From positions 88,228,552 to 88,292,551 of the forward strand of contig JAKTNV010000004.1 of NCBI GenBank assembly GCA_022747635.1: a stretch of DNA of 64,000 nt. Reading direction: 5' to 3'. Position numbers and translations under genes: made by a program. The notes beneath the pieces were generated by a model, which saw only the letters and a list, made by a program, of their open reading frames with translations, made no database searches and was not told the DNA's origin. The DNA comes from Hetaerina americana (lineage: Eukaryota > Arthropoda > Insecta > Odonata > Calopterygidae). Positions 36,461 through 50,696 of this stretch are shown here, in pieces; the first letter of the stretch is position 1; each line of letters begins with the position of its first letter.

Positions 36461-37823
36461 CCAACTTGACCTATTGGGGGTGTTCGTCCGAATCTTCAGG
36501 AATGCCTTCTGCTTTATAATACGGCAGTCACTTGCCGGACGTCAAAACCAGACGTCGTCCTCCGTCTGATGAATTTTTATGTCGCTCTCCCTGCCTTAGA
36601 GGCTCCTATCTCTGATCTTATCATTCTGCTTCCGAATATCGTTTAATTTTCCGGTGAATTTTTGTCAATCTCACACGCATATGGTTAAACTTGTACCCAA
36701 GGCAAAATAACAGATAATTTTAAAAATACTTAAATTAAAATATGGTGCCGCAAGGATAATACTAATAAGGATTTATTAATGTTGTATATGAATACAAAAA
36801 TAAGTTGAATGATATGCGGGTAAAATCTCATCATTAATGGCGCTATTCATGTCAGGCAATGATCCTTTCAACCACTTTAATTAGCTTTTACTCTGTGTGG
36901 TGGCACCTAATCTTTCCAGTCAGAAGGCCATAATAAGGGCTGCTTTACAACTCTTAAATTTCTCCGTTGTAATTCTTTCAATATTGATGATGGTCAGTCT
37001 TGCTATTCATTATGTATTCATCGGCTATCTGCATTATTAGTCACCCGTATTCCACGAGCCAAGTTTCCGACTTCTGAATTCTGGTATTACTCAAATAACA
37101 TTTCGCATCCATGCGCCAAACTATTTAATAATTTCACTTTATTATATTAGTTTATATGTAATTTTTCCCGTAATTATCTCGCCATTTTTCTTCTGAACTC
37201 TTGATGTGGATTCACATAATTCCACCACTATTGGTAGCAGGAAAAAATTAATGCATGGTCAATTATTTGAGCTATCGGTAACTTTGTCATTGATTGAAGC
37301 CAAGGCGGAACTTTGAGATAAAAAAGTAATTTTATTTAAGTAAGAGTTATTTCAGGTTCGCATTATGTTTAATGTGCCTGAAATTTTGGTGAAGAGCCGT
37401 CGTGACGTGCTGCATCAAAAAAATAAAACTGCCTGTTGGATGCTAGTGCTGGAAATATGTACAGTAAATAATAATATGTATGAAACATACAGAAATATTA
37501 TTATAATATTTAAATAAAATTAAATTCAAAATAATTATTCTGAGATTAAAATCATTAAGTTTGCAATAGCTTTCTCAAGCTTAATGCTAATTTATAGAGT
37601 TGAATCTATGTGTAAGATTTGTCACCAACTTTCCATTTGTATTGAACAAGTTTCTTTTAGTTAACAGATAGTATAATGAATACAGATGCTATCAAATACG
37701 GAGGCTGTTAATCAAGAGCTGAAATTTTAAACCGGAAGAATAATTGAGTGGAGTGGAACTTCTAATCCAGCCTTGAATTGTATATGGTTTTTCTTTCTAA
37801 TTATTAGTAATTAAAATTAAACT
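36461..37823. other. AT-rich non-coding stretch
   Basis: No feature recognised. Confidence 0.45.
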
Positions 37824-37825
37824 AC

Positions 37826-38382
37826 AGGGTTCGTCCGGAAAATAAGTGTACTGAGCTCAGGAAAAAAAAATTATTTCACTTTTACATATCTTAAGCTAAT
37901 ATTCCTCAAAATAGGACCCTTGTGAGTCGATACACTTGTTCCAGCGGCGTTCCCATTCCTGGAACGCTCCCGCGAAGGCATCATCGGGAACTTCTCGAAG
38001 ACTCGTCGTCGACCTCTTCTCTGCCCTCCGCGAAAATCTTGTGCCACCGAAAGATCATGTTTCTGGACATGGCTTACTCCCCGTAAGCCTGGTTAATCAT
38101 ACCGACAGTTTCGGTAGACGATTTCCCAAGCTTTACCGCAAATTTGATGGAATAACGCTGCTCCAAAAACTTCGGCATCGCGTTCCGTGACGTGGGTCGA
38201 AGCGTGGAGGTTCGCGTTAACAGAGCTCCTCACTACACCACAGATCAGAGCCGACTGCCTTTTTCAGCGTCGCTTGCCAACATACCCCCCTCCAATCGCA
38301 GCCCGTCAGAGCGGTTCTGGGCGCGCCTGGAGCGGCGCGCCCAGCCCAGGAGTCAGTACACTTATTTTCCGGACGAACCCTG
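37826..38382 (-). mobile_element. Internally deleted mariner, second lineage (557 bp)
   Basis: Terminal inverted repeats read CAGGGTTCGTCCGGAAAATA from 37826 and its reverse complement to 38382. TA target duplications lie at 37824-37825 and 38383-38384. The minus strand carries two pieces of a mariner transposase joined out of frame. The N-terminal piece starts at the ATG 38178-38176 and contains FLEQRYSIKF and RWHKIFAEGREEVDD. The C-terminal piece contains AFQEWERRWNKCIDSQGSYF and stops at 37898-37896. An early stop interrupts the N-terminal piece after about 33 codons. All catalytic residues are missing, so it is a dead, MITE-like derivative. Confidence 0.92.
37896..38178 (-). pseudogene. 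Mariner transposase remnant (N- and C-terminal pieces)
   Basis: The N-terminal helix-turn-helix region is recognisable down to EEVDD. The sequence then jumps directly to about 35 residues of the C-terminus. Roughly 700 bases of coding sequence, including the DD34D core, are deleted. A TAA in place of a sense codon after QAYGE and the frame change at the junction make it non-functional. Confidence 0.85.
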
Positions 38383-38384
38383 TA

Positions 38385-40690
38385 TGTCAGAATGCCAGTC
38401 CGAAAAAATCTGTAAAATCAGGGCATCATTGGTATTTTAACTGATCATGAGGTTGATTAAGGGAATGAAAGCTTTACGCAAAGTGTGAAGCAATTTTATC
38501 TACTTCACCGTTGTCATTATCGTCGTTTTCCCTAAGGCGACCATTGTAGGATCCATCACCTCGTCTCGCGCTACCTCCTTATCGCCCTTATGAAGTTTTT
38601 CCGCGCGATGAACGCATTCGACCTATTCCTCTGCTTTGATTTCTTCAAGCTCCTGGAATAGAAAACAAAAGTCAGTCAATATTTTCCCTTAAATGAGGCA
38701 AATGGAGAAAAATCGGAAACAATCTAATTTTTGCAAAATTGTCCTCATTGGATGAGCAATAGTGTCCAGGTCATTTAAACTTCGAAAGAGATTGAAAGTA
38801 GTCTTCAGTGAAAACAGAAAATCTTTAAAAAAAAAGATAATATGAAATTAGGAATGAGAGATAGAATTAGAATAAAAAGGGATGACGTGGAATTGAAATT
38901 AAGATAGAGTAAAGGGAATTGAAAAAGCAGAGATAAGGTGACGAAGGTGATGTTTTACGAGAATTATAGGAGTGAAGTGGACAACCGAAGTCGATAACGA
39001 CTGAAGGCAACTGATAGTTTCCTAAGCTACGCCTCACCCACTCTCATCTTTATTGGTCATTCTTTTGTCACTTTCAGCAGAACTTTCTCTCTCCCTGTTC
39101 CGCTGATTTGCAAATACATTTGAATTCTAATACAACTCGATTATCGTTTACGAATGGGACACATTTTTGAGAATTATGAGAATTAAATTATGTATGAAAG
39201 TCATCCCGTTTTACCCATCTATCATGGGACGAATCGTTCGAATGACTATGAATGAAATGCTACCCAGTTTCGTAATTTAACTCAAACATCGATCTACTCC
39301 GGAAGTCAAAAGCCACGATGTGCAATACTTGTACAGGTATTTGAGGGAAAAGTGTATTTTCCTTCGAAAATAATAGATTTACAAAATGATTGCGGAGAGT
39401 ATGAATAAAAAACGAATAGTTAATTGTAGTACAATCAATGAAAATAAAAATTTCAAAGTACAAGTCTAACAGAAAAATATGTTACGATACTGCATGCGGA
39501 AAGGTGTTCTAAGATAAAGATGAAAAATGATAGATCAGGAATAGAACACTAAGAATGAAATGTTGGAGCCAGAACAGGCTATTGAGACCAAGATTAGAAC
39601 TGCGGAGGAAGGATAATGTCGAATACGGCATACGTATGACTACCTAGGTCATTATTTGAAACGTAGCGCAATGATTACGTTACCAACATAGTTATAAAGT
39701 TCTCAATAATTTGAGAACCCAAAAAATAGAATCCTTGAGTGTAGAGATAGGCCGTTTTGCCCAATTTAACTTGAATTAACATTATCAATTTGCTGAGCGA
39801 TGTTAATTAACCTGCAATGACTGTTGTGCCGCGCTAACAGTTGAGCATCTTGAAACCTAAAATGGCAACTCTATTTGCTCACGATTAATAGCAATGAAAA
39901 AATATTATGTTCAACTAAAGTCACGTGTTCACATTCAGCTTACTTATGGCCTAACAGTTTGGAATGATACCGGTTAATATTCAATTAGACTGGTGCTCAG
40001 CATACAAAAAAGTGTCAAAACAGTGCGAAGCGAAATTCGTCATCATTTTATTTCCCTTTCTTTTCTATTCTGAAATGGTTCCTTTTAATATACAAAGTTC
40101 ACATGTTTGTTAGAAGTGCACTTCTATTGTACCAGTTCGTTTTCATAGAATTAAATCTTTCACTAAGTGTAAATCATATATTTAAGGTGGTGTTAAAAAA
40201 GGTTATTTCATTCATTCGAATCAGCCCATGTCCAAAAGAAGATTTTTTATATGCTTGCTGCAGTTTTTATGCTATTACAAACATTTACATTAAATTATAA
40301 TTTTATCCTTTTTCGGTTATAGACATATAAAAATTGTTACTTTTCCCTTTGAAAATGTAGAATATAGAAAGAAACTCGAAGAGATGCCGTGTCGGTAACT
40401 TTTAACGATGTGTTCCTAGCAAAGTTAAAAGTTTTTTGCTGTTGGCTCATCGTTTTATAAAATTATATAGTATTATTTTTACCGTCTATACATTTTGGTC
40501 TTCTGATTTCCTCGTTAGTCATGCAATTTTTTTAGATAGAAGCTTCTGTACAGGATTCCCTCCGATTCTGTCACGAACACATCATTATTATTACAGTTTA
40601 CTGCACGTTATTAACATGAGAAATAAATATCTATTTTTTAATGGACGAATTTAATTTTTTTGAGCGTTGTTCCTGTTACATCTCCAGTTC
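38385..40690. other. AT-rich non-coding stretch
   Basis: About 2.3 kb with no gene or repeat boundary that I can defend. Confidence 0.45.
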
Positions 40691-41175
40691 ATGATTACGA
40701 AAGGATGAGAGAGGGAGAAAGGGAGAAAGGAAGCGAGGAAGTAGGGAAAGGAGGGCGTTGAGGATCAATGGGGGAGAGAAGGTTGGTTACTTGCGCCAAA
40801 GAAGTCGTCGCCCCGCCCCCCAGCCCCTCCCCCCCGTCCCCTCACCCATTTCACGTGCCGGGAAAAGGATGTGCAAGTCTGCCGGCGACGGTTCCGCCTG
40901 AGAGCAAACCCTTGTATGAGGCGGCCGTGGGGACGCGAGGAGCGAGGGACTTTGGTACTAAGAGGGGGCATCTGCATATCTTCATGTTTTTATTCCATAG
41001 GGTGGGGGTTGGGGTGCGGCGGCCGTGAGGCGTCGATGGGGGGAGCGGGCTTTTCGGAAGGGGTCAGATGAGGGGGTAAGAGGGGGTTGGGTGGAAGGTC
41101 GTGCGATCCGTGAGGAGTTGAACCCTTTGCAATGCGACACGCAGTGTTCGGGTGGGGTGGTAGATAGTGAGGAGC
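40691..41175. other. Mixed GC-rich island
   Basis: It is G/A-rich at 40705-40780, C-rich at 40810-40850 (CCCCGCCCCCCAGCCCCTCC), and G-rich with CpG at 40915-41160. Frames on both strands are composition by-products. Confidence 0.5.
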
Positions 41176-43229
41176 CATAATGTTCTTTGAATTTTTCAAC
41201 TCCAGAATTTCAGTATGCTCTGTTTTTCGGAAGAAATAAGGTTAATTTTCAGTATCGAACCACTTATTTCAATTCACATTCGGAATAATTAATTTAAATT
41301 TGTTGGCAAAATTATAACAAAACAATTTACGACTGACTTATTGCAGCAGGCTGTTATGATGCAATTCAATGATGCGGATTTGGATATAACTGCGTGTGGA
41401 ATATTTCTGTAATTTGGCATTTCTCTCTTGTTGCAGCGGGCAAATTGAGAAGCGAATCAATGACTGCTTTTCATTCCTTTTTTCCATAAACCAATGTCTG
41501 TTTTTTCAATTTTCTTCGCTTAGTTCAGGCGACCGTTTTTTATGGCTCATTCACCGTTCACTTTTACGCCTTTTCCTCACGGGCGTCTGGAGCTTGTCTT
41601 TATTATTACGCTTATTTTTCATTTTTTATCTTCAAAAATGTATTTCCAAATTTTAATATTGGCCTCATATTGTACTAATAAAAGTACCAAATAGTAACAA
41701 TTTGATAATAGCTAGTTCTAGAGCTCCATCTTGACCAACCTAGTCCCAAACCGCTAACCCCTTTTCCTTATGTCCCTCTCCATTAGGTTCATACCCCCGT
41801 TCCATAGTCCACCGTGTGACTTTCCCTCCTATTATTTACCTTTTGAATCCAGGTTCATCACAGGGTTGTTGAGTTCATCTCGTTCTACTTTAACATGTCA
41901 AGGTTTTTATGGCTTTTTCGGGCCCGTGGTAGGTAGCCAAAAGGGAGAGCATTCCCCACTTCCCTCAAGCTAGCTTATTTTTCGGATACTAGATCTCCAT
42001 AGAAAAATTACAGGAGGTGAAACTAGAGGAATTCTCCTAGAAGTCCCTATTGTGTGAACTTAAAATATATCGCTATGACGAGATGGTGTGAATCACCCAC
42101 CAAATCAACCTTCGAAGTGATTTCTGCGTGGATTTTTTCTGCTCTACCTTACTGGATATTTCCTTATCTATCTGTTAGTTATATAATCACTCTCTTGCAC
42201 CATTAACACGGTTCCGCAGTCTCCTCTTTTTTTCTGGCTTGTCTTTGAAATATCCCATTCATTTCAGTCATTGAGTATTATTATTATCATTCTCCACGAA
42301 TGGTTTTACATATTTACTATTTTGCATGTTTTCTTAAAGAAAATTATTTTTATCTTTGACCTCTGTAAATTTTATCTAATTTTTTTGTTACTGGCCGTTT
42401 AAATCTCCTTAATTGTCTCAAGTTGCGACCATAAAAGAAAGAAAATCAATACTACAAACCACAGGCAATCTTTTATTGGCTCAATACGAAGTTGTCCTAA
42501 AATATGATTTCTTAATTCTGTCTTATTTTCTTTACCACTGTCATTTCCATTACCTGTCCATACATTTAACCGCCACCAGTGCAGCTATGCTAACCGAAGT
42601 CCGATGTGTCTGGATCCGCATTTTGATTATACAGATATTGAGCTGGTTATTGAATATTAGGCTAAAGGAATTGTTTTTTTTTAACTGAAGCTTCATAATT
42701 TTGTTTTTGCCTGGCAAAAAGTTGCTCACATCTCCTTTAATAAGTCTCCAATGGCATACAAGTCATTATAAATAACTTTCTTTGAAATATTGACGTGGTA
42801 TTGGAATAACTTGATATCACTCTTAGAATGTTCCCTCTTGAATAACTGTAAAAATCAAATTAACTTGTACAATTTAGAAAAGAGCCACCATTCACCTAAA
42901 GACGTAGACTTGAATTAATTTACCGGATAAAATAATTAGTCCCATAAAAATTGATTTAATCCCGACAATTCTTAGAATAAAGCATTCTGTATTTTATTTA
43001 GTAGGGTAATTTTCTCTTCCTTATGATTTTCTTGCGCAGTATAGCCCTTATATCTCACCCATCCATGATCGTGCATTTCCTTTGAGGTCTGTGTAGTTAT
43101 TAATTAAGGCCTTCTCTTTCGTGAGATAATCCCATTAGCCTTAATGATTCTTCGCAGAGGAATGGCATTTGTATTCATTTCCACCTTTTTAGCATTCACT
43201 ACTCTTCCGTTGCACCAATTTATGATATA
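41176..43229. other. AT-rich non-coding stretch
   Basis: No gene recognised. The 91-codon frame at 42413-42688 is anonymous. Confidence 0.45.
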
Positions 43230-43400
43230 TTGAGAGGCTCAAGAAAGAAACTTGTTGCAGATATTAAAACAGATAAGAATCAATTTAATCATATTTGGAA
43301 CCAGCTGCCGAGAGGTTTTTTTGAGCCCCTTCCATCCAATTTTAGGAGATTTAAGAATAAAGGCAAAATAGCCACTGGGTGATAAACTTCATTGAAGTTA
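43230..43400 (+). pseudogene. Possible end of a LINE reverse transcriptase ORF
   Basis: One + frame reads KTDKNQFNHIWNQLPRGFF, then EPLPSNFRRFKNKGKIATG and a stop near 43380. The WNxLP...SxxxFKNxxK pattern is typical of the last residues of Jockey/CR1-like LINE ORFs. The upstream part is not recognisable. The assignment rests on this short motif only. Confidence 0.35.
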
Positions 43401-46072
43401 TTATAATATTGTTTGTATGTGATGAGGACGGCATTTTGTAAGTGATGTGGAAGTTTGTTTGCATGTGATGTGGAAATTTCATTGTATGTAAGAATATTTT
43501 GTCTCCTATCTGTTTTCTAGTGCGTGTATGTATGTATGTTCGTTGTAAGAGTGATCATTGATCAAACTTGACCAGGACAATTGCCTACTTGCGACGTAAT
43601 TCTTAAATAATAAATAATATTAATTTGCATGTCTACTAGGTCTTTTCAGTTTTGTATTTGTCAGTCTTCGCCCCCCCCCCCTCCCCCACCGCGTGATAAA
43701 GCATCAACGAGCACTTTATCACAACAGGAAATCCAGTAACTCGATATTCTGTGGCACAGTTACGCGAAATGATTATCCGAAGTCGATGCGCAGTTTCAGG
43801 AAAAATAGACGAAAGAGCTACTTTATACGATCTCATATCCCTCTCATGCAAGGGAATATAGCCATTTCAAATGAAAAGGACTCCTTTGAGCGTCGTTTGA
43901 TTACGATCGCTGGAAGAGTCTCCAGATGGGAAACCAAATCAAATTATTCATCCTGATTCCCTGGAATTCAAGGACATTAATATTACGGTTACTCTCTGCA
44001 AGCGTGTACAGCAGATCTTGGAACCGATTAACTTTGTGGCTCTAAAATATTTTTTTTTTAACTCAAGTTTAATCATGGACGAGGGCAGAGGAAGGTAAAA
44101 CGAGCAGGAAAACGAGAAAAAAGTCTCCGAAACACTTCATCTAATCCAAAGGCGACTTACGAAAAGAAACGGACAAGGATTTATCTCGCATGTAGTATCA
44201 TCAAAAGCCGACCTTCCTTACCAACCCCTATTTTTGAGAAAATTACCTTTTTCTCTGAGTAATACCTGTACGACCAAGCAATAACTCATAAATTCTCATC
44301 ATAGGCTATTTAGAGTGCATGACGAATTTTTAAAAGTGTATCGATCAAATTGATGTCCAAATCATTTTCAATTAATTCGTCACTAAAACACTTCAATGGA
44401 CTAGATAACGAAAAATTTTTCACCTGAGGCATATATTTTTTAAATTTTATTTATATGTTGAAGTGTTTTTTTGATTATTATAAAGCTTGAAGCACAAAAA
44501 GGGTTGAGAGAGTTATTATGAAACTCCTCTTCTGAAAAAGTAATGAAGAAAAGTTTTATGGTTGTATGTTATTAACTCCTTCCACATTCCTTTTACTCAT
44601 GATTAGAACTGGAATGGCGTCGTAATATCTAAAGAGACCCCACTCACCGGAGCTATTTATGTATATTATCCCCTCAAAGTAAAGGTGTGTTCCCACTCAA
44701 ACATTTTTGTAGCCAAATAACTAGGTCAAAGGTTCTGTTATGAATGTTTGATCGAAATGCACTGAGATTTAGATGAGATTTCCGAATTGAAAATGTAATG
44801 GAGAAATATTTTGCAGGAAATTAACAACCATCAATTCGGAAATTGAAAATACTTTTATTTTTTATCCTTGATCCAATGCAGTACGTGCCTTGTTAATGCA
44901 GTGAAGGGTACAAGAAATGAAGTTAGGCAACGGATTTGGAGCTCCAATCGTTGGTTATTACTTTTTTCTTTTATAGTCGATGAAAAACTCTTTATGACGG
45001 GTTTTCCGACTTCCGTACAATGCTGCGAAAGGCACGGGGGATTGACGGCGAAACGTTACCCGCGCTCAAGCCGAGTATCCCCTTGCAATTTATTTTTAAA
45101 ATTTTGAATCGGCCTAAAGCAAGGGAGTGCATGCATATCTCTCCGCTGTGCAAGCAGACGGTGGAAACGAGCGTCCTTGAGGAGATGAATATGTCCCTAA
45201 CTGGAAGGTAACATTCGTCATCGTTAAAAATGACAATGAAATTTGACCGAGTACGTGTATGAGTGAATCGATTCCTTATAATATTTATTTTTTAATAAAT
45301 TCTGAAAAGATTGGGTGTGGCGTGTTAAAATAATATATTAATTTGATCTCTGCTATTAATCTCAGTAATGTTTTGGTTCTCGGGGATACCTTAGAGTACA
45401 TCACTTCCCTCAGAGGTCGAAAGTCATGACCTATTCACATTTATTTAGTAACTTTCATTTTCCAACTCCCTGCCAAATACCATTTGATAAATTTATATTT
45501 ATATTTTAGCAAATTCCTGAAATTTGAAATTTCAGTTCCATTCCTAACGTTGGCAGAAATTTATTTATCCATGGAGGATATAAATGTAGAACAAAGAGAT
45601 CACCTCAATGGGAAGCCACGATCATTTGAGAAAAAATGTACTGACTACAAACTCTCCCCTTCATACCGTTGCATTGTGAAGTTATATCCGTGAACTCCAT
45701 TGATCCATACTTTGATTATTTTTCCTAGAAATGCAATAGTTTTTGCCTCAAGCAAAAAATCATCGACCCTGTAGGTTCTTATTTCTTTAGCATTTTGAGA
45801 TATTCATGCAACTTTACACGAAATGAAATTCAGTTATAAAAATGGTTAATAGTAGTCTGCTTTTGATTAAAATCAAATTTTATTCAAAGTGAATTTTATT
45901 GGTGTATACATATATTTTTAGGTTATTAAATACTGTAAATCGACTAAAATGTCTTATAAATAGTTATATTGGCCAAATTTAAATCCTACCTGTTATTACA
46001 CGCATATGACAGTTCATAGAAGAGTGACCTCGCAGGGATAGCTGAATGTAATTTATTGAGGTTAATTCAAAT
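43401..46072. other. Non-coding stretch
   Basis: Contains a C10 run near 43671 and a GTAT repeat near 43510. A splice-acceptor-like pyrimidine tract ends at 44978, but no frame stays open behind it to the donor-like site near 45208, so I do not call an exon. Confidence 0.4.
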
Positions 46073-46217
46073 TTTAATTAAGATTTCTCAAGTTGACTGC
46101 ACTTATACTTTAATGTGTTAATTATCGCGCAGATAATTCTTCATATCTTAATTATTAGGATTTCAAAAGTTGATTACACTCATAATTTTACATGCTAGGT
46201 AATTCTTACGTATTTTA
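46073..46217. repeat. Degenerate tandem duplication, about 75-bp unit
   Basis: The block containing AGATTTCTCAAGTTGACTGC recurs about 75 bp later as GGATTTCAAAAGTTGATTAC. Both are followed by a similar AT-rich tail ending TAATTCTT. A short TTACGTA run follows at 46205-46235. Confidence 0.5.
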
Positions 46218-48785
46218 CGTAATTTTACGTAATATGCCTATTTTATTGGTGGGTGATGCGCTATCCGGCTAACCCAAAGCTTATGGGCTCCTTTCTACCT
46301 TTCTTCAATTAGTTCGTACCCAGTATTTATTAGAGGTCGATTTAGGTGATTTGTGCCTTTGTCCGGGGTCCAAAAACCTATCACCGAATTTTTCTGTTTA
46401 CTCTAATGACTGGACATCTGGGACCCCCAGCGACGCCAGTAATAAATGAAAAGAAATTCTAGGATTATTTTTTCTGAGTTATTTAATCTAATACTCGAGT
46501 TTTATAATCAACCACAACTACGTCCTAATATTTTTTAAGTTTATTTTAACGCAACTAAGCCGGCTTAATATTTAAGCCAAAAGCAGGCAACCTTTCAACG
46601 CAGTGAACTTATATTCATAATGCAACAGGACCAAAGTATGCACTAGATAAATTAATTACTTACCTTAATAGTATTCTCATATATGGATATTAATATTATG
46701 AATTTCCAGTTTTGGGTTCAGAGTTCCAATTAATTCAAAATATTATTAGGTAATGAAAGAATCATTGGAGGTTGCATTTGATTTTTTTTATTTGGCATTT
46801 AAATCAGCGAATATTTAGTTTTGAGATGTTATTCTGTGTTGAAGCTATGAATGCTGGACGGACGCGATAGCCTTTTTGTTTGCCGAGGAGCTTGCCATAG
46901 CTAATGAACAAAGCATTGGAAATTACGGGCATATTCCGGATCGTAAACACTTCCTGAAAGATTGATTCTTCAGGCGCCCTTCTATAGCGTTGCCAACATC
47001 TACACAATACCGTGGAATCTCGAACGCGAGGTGTGAATTTCCAAATTCTGGGCTTAATGTAGACCGCATCGCGCTTACCCTTTTAGTGGCACGATATCAC
47101 ACCATCGATCCGATTAATCACTTATCACATAATTCTCAAACGCCATGGCCAACCGGAATAGCCAATCAGAAATTCTAATAACCAACAGCCACAGGAAACC
47201 ACCGACAGACGCAAAAGCATCATACTCATATAGCAACGATTCCTTCACGCATCCTCATGTACAACACAACTCTGATTTTAGAAAATGTTTTTAAATAATG
47301 ATTTCAGTGCTATGCACAATTTGCTCTCGTTCCATCCTAATGTTTTTAATAAAGTTAAAATACAAGTGTTAATATGTTCTCTGGAAATTAGTAGTGATAA
47401 TGCATACGTATTTGAAGCAAAGCAAACTTTCACGGGATAGTAAAAAGAAAATCTTACTATATATACAAATTAATGTCTTTATCGGTGCTTTTAACTTAAC
47501 TGAATATTTTTCCAGCCCAACTTTCGGAGTCATGAATGTAGCAATTTTAAATTTGTAATATCGCTATGAAAAAATATTATAAATAAACCATGGCTCAAGA
47601 TGATAAGAAATGTTGATTTTTTTATCTATCGTGGATATATTGACAGCACAGAATTTTATTTTGTAGGATGGAGAAAAGAATATAGATAGATAGGAAGGCG
47701 TTTGATATGGCCAAAGAAAAGTGATTTATTGAGGGTAATTTGATAAACTTGACTGATAGATCGACGAAGATAACGAGAGGTCATTTTTCCGATTATGATA
47801 CAGAGGAGGCAATTAGGAGAACCAGTATGAGGGAGGAAAAAATTAACTTTTTGAAAGGGTTGAAGAGTGTTGGAAAGTCTAAGGACCTGAAGAAATAAAT
47901 CAAATCGGATAAAGATCTTCACGTTATGACTTCACTTCACTTATGACGACACGTCCTACCTCGAGGCGTTTCTTATGCTGATATGGAATTCTTTATATGG
48001 CTAGTATGATACCGATGATGATTGATTTATATCGATACTTTATTAACAGGTCACCTCTAAAGTGTACAGTTTAAAAATGTGAATTTCATTACAGTGCATT
48101 GCAATGTAAGATTTGCCACAGGTGTTTTGTATGTTTAGCATTCAAAAATGTTCATACCTGAAAACTAAATATCATCGATCATTTGCAATTTCCAATCATA
48201 TGTGTTGTTAAGATTGTTTTGAAAAGTTTACGTGCATATTACAATGTGGACTTTTGCTGTGATACTGTGAATATGGATAGTTGAATTGTTCTACACTGCG
48301 CTAATTTTGTTACTTTGAATTGACTGTTGGTTTGTTGAAAGTTTATATGAAAATCCTGGAGTTGTTTCTTTGCGAGATGAAGGAAGTATTAACGTTATTT
48401 TATGGATTTAAAATCGAAGTAATTTTCGAGATTGGCGTGCCCCGCAGATTCTTGACTACCAGAATGAAGAATTTACCTCTGTGACAACTGACATCAGGCG
48501 TTATGTGATGGAAATGATTCAAGTACGTTCATTAAATTAGAAATTAAAATCGTTTTGTAGATTTGTACACTTTTCCATCTAAAATTTTGAAATTTAAGCA
48601 AGAAGTTTTAATTTTCCTGATGAAAGACGTCGCATCGTTGGGCAGAAGTGCTCCACGACTTGGAATAATCCTCACGGTTGGACCACATTCTACCTTTATC
48701 CGGCACTCTTACCTCAATAATAGTTTCTGATAATGATAATGGTAAAAGCCTTGCACGCGAACCTTTGGTGACAAACCCAATGCTT
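46218..48785. other. AT-rich non-coding stretch
   Basis: No gene, RNA or repeat boundary recognised in about 2.6 kb. Confidence 0.45.
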
Positions 48786-49280
48786 GTGGTGAGGGAGACT
48801 CTTATCGCCCATCCTCTTCCTCTTCACAGCTCGTCTGGAACTTACCCCGGAGATGTCGGGCTCGAATTCTATCTCTCCCCATCTCGCCATCCCACCTTTT
48901 ATCCTCCGTCCACCGCCACCCGTCATCAGATCTCCCAGCAAGCATCCCCTCAACCCCTTTAACCCTGGCTCACGGCGCACGGGGGATATAATGGAAACGG
49001 AGGGATATCTTGGAATCCAATCCTGACTCATGGAAATGACCCGCAATTGCCCTACCCACCACCGCGCCGCCCCGTCAACCCTCGCCTCCACCCCTCCCCT
49101 CGTTCCCTCTACCATTCATCCCTCTTTCCCTTTCCCTTCTCCCCCTCCTCCGTTCCCCACGTTTTGCTCCCCATTTCTTCTCCCATCCACCATGATTCCG
49201 CATTTCGCCCTCCACTCTTCCCAGTTACTCGCACTGCAGCGCACTTGATTTCCTGTTCTCTCTCTCACCTATCTCCTCAC
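48786..49280. other. C-rich island
   Basis: CCCC and CTCC runs dominate the + strand, especially 49050-49200. The frames over it (94, 72 and 90 codons on +, 133 on -) are Pro/Ser- or Arg/Gly-rich artefacts. Confidence 0.5.
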
Positions 49281-50696
49281 CTTCTTCCCGACAACTCCGT
49301 CGAAATTGGGGCGACTTGAGAAGTGTATTCTCTTGACTTATCATTGCACACTTGATGGGTGCTTGGAAGGAGATGGCGGCAGAGTTAGATATATGTTTGC
49401 GCAGTTCTCGCAGATGTGGACCCATTGGAGTGGGATGCGGTTAATTTCGAAGCCTAATATCAGTTTTCAATTAAATCAGTGTTTTAGGGTTGGGATGAAA
49501 GTTCGGATGGTGAATAAACACGGGGTGAGTAACTTGAGAAATATGTCCATTAATTTGAGAGTATTTATGTCAATAATGATAATACGTTGCGCAAGCGAAA
49601 GAGATCACGGAAATAAAAGGCATTTGAATTGGGTTCAAGAGGCAAATAAATTATGCGGGAGTTATGTATTGAAAACCAGCAATACCGTTGGTGCTCGGTG
49701 CATAAGATGACCGTTATAAATATCAGCAATACCTTCGGTTTAAAATTTTACCTAAAGAAATAAATAAATCCAATGAATGGGTGATAATCCATATTCGTCC
49801 GTATTATAAAACAATGTAGAACGTAATATGTCTAATACTCATTCATCTTTTCAGGTCTCTATACATTAAAATGTTATCACTTGGATATTTTTTAGAATTC
49901 AATTATAATACACCCAAAGCGATCGTGTATATTCCAAAAATGAGTTTCTGTGCAACTTGTAATATTACTCGCACTGATTCATTGGTACATGTAAAAGAGT
50001 AAATTATAAGTACTGGCGCGGATAGATCAGTCAATGTTTCAAATTACGTATAGCGCTGCGGATGTAGAGGAATTATATGTGTAACTGGAGTGTAATAAAG
50101 TTTTAGGTTTTTAATACGTCTAGATACAGTGTATGGGGAAGTACCAGAGCTTCCAAACCTGCTGAACGACTCCATGCCCGTCCGCAAATTTCTATCGATA
50201 TCAATCCATTGAACACGTACAATACAGCTTAAAAGTAGTCTCACTTGTGATATTTACAATTTATCGTAAACAAAATGGCATGAGTTCTCATAGGCATCGG
50301 ACTTCATATTAGTTATCATTGAGGATCGTGTTTTTTCGCATTTATTCGACGATATATGAGTGGTTTTGAAGATTGATTGCATGTGGAACATGTGTTACCG
50401 CAAACGTTTTATCTTATGTTGCGGCGAGTATCTTTCGCCTTTCTTCACTTCTAAAGACGCTCGCTGCAACGCGAAAATAAACGTTCAGCTCAAACATGTT
50501 TCACACGCAGCCAATCCCGAGAACCACCCCAGCATAATTTAGCATCGCAGAGTCGACAAATTTATCGTAAATTATGTCATCAGGTTATCATTCTTGCATA
50601 TAAATTTCAGCCATTTTACTAAGTAATACACTTTCAATTTTTATGTTTAATATCTTCTTTGCGGAATACGTCTTTAAAGTACTTTCAACCAATACA
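49281..50696. other. Non-coding stretch
   Basis: A 134-codon frame at 49306-49710 begins at a TTG and matches nothing I know. Otherwise the sequence is AT-rich. Confidence 0.4.

Noticed and set aside
44979..45208. Possible exon between a strong acceptor-like site (TTTTATAG) and AAG|GTAACA
   Set aside because: No reading frame stays open across the interval.
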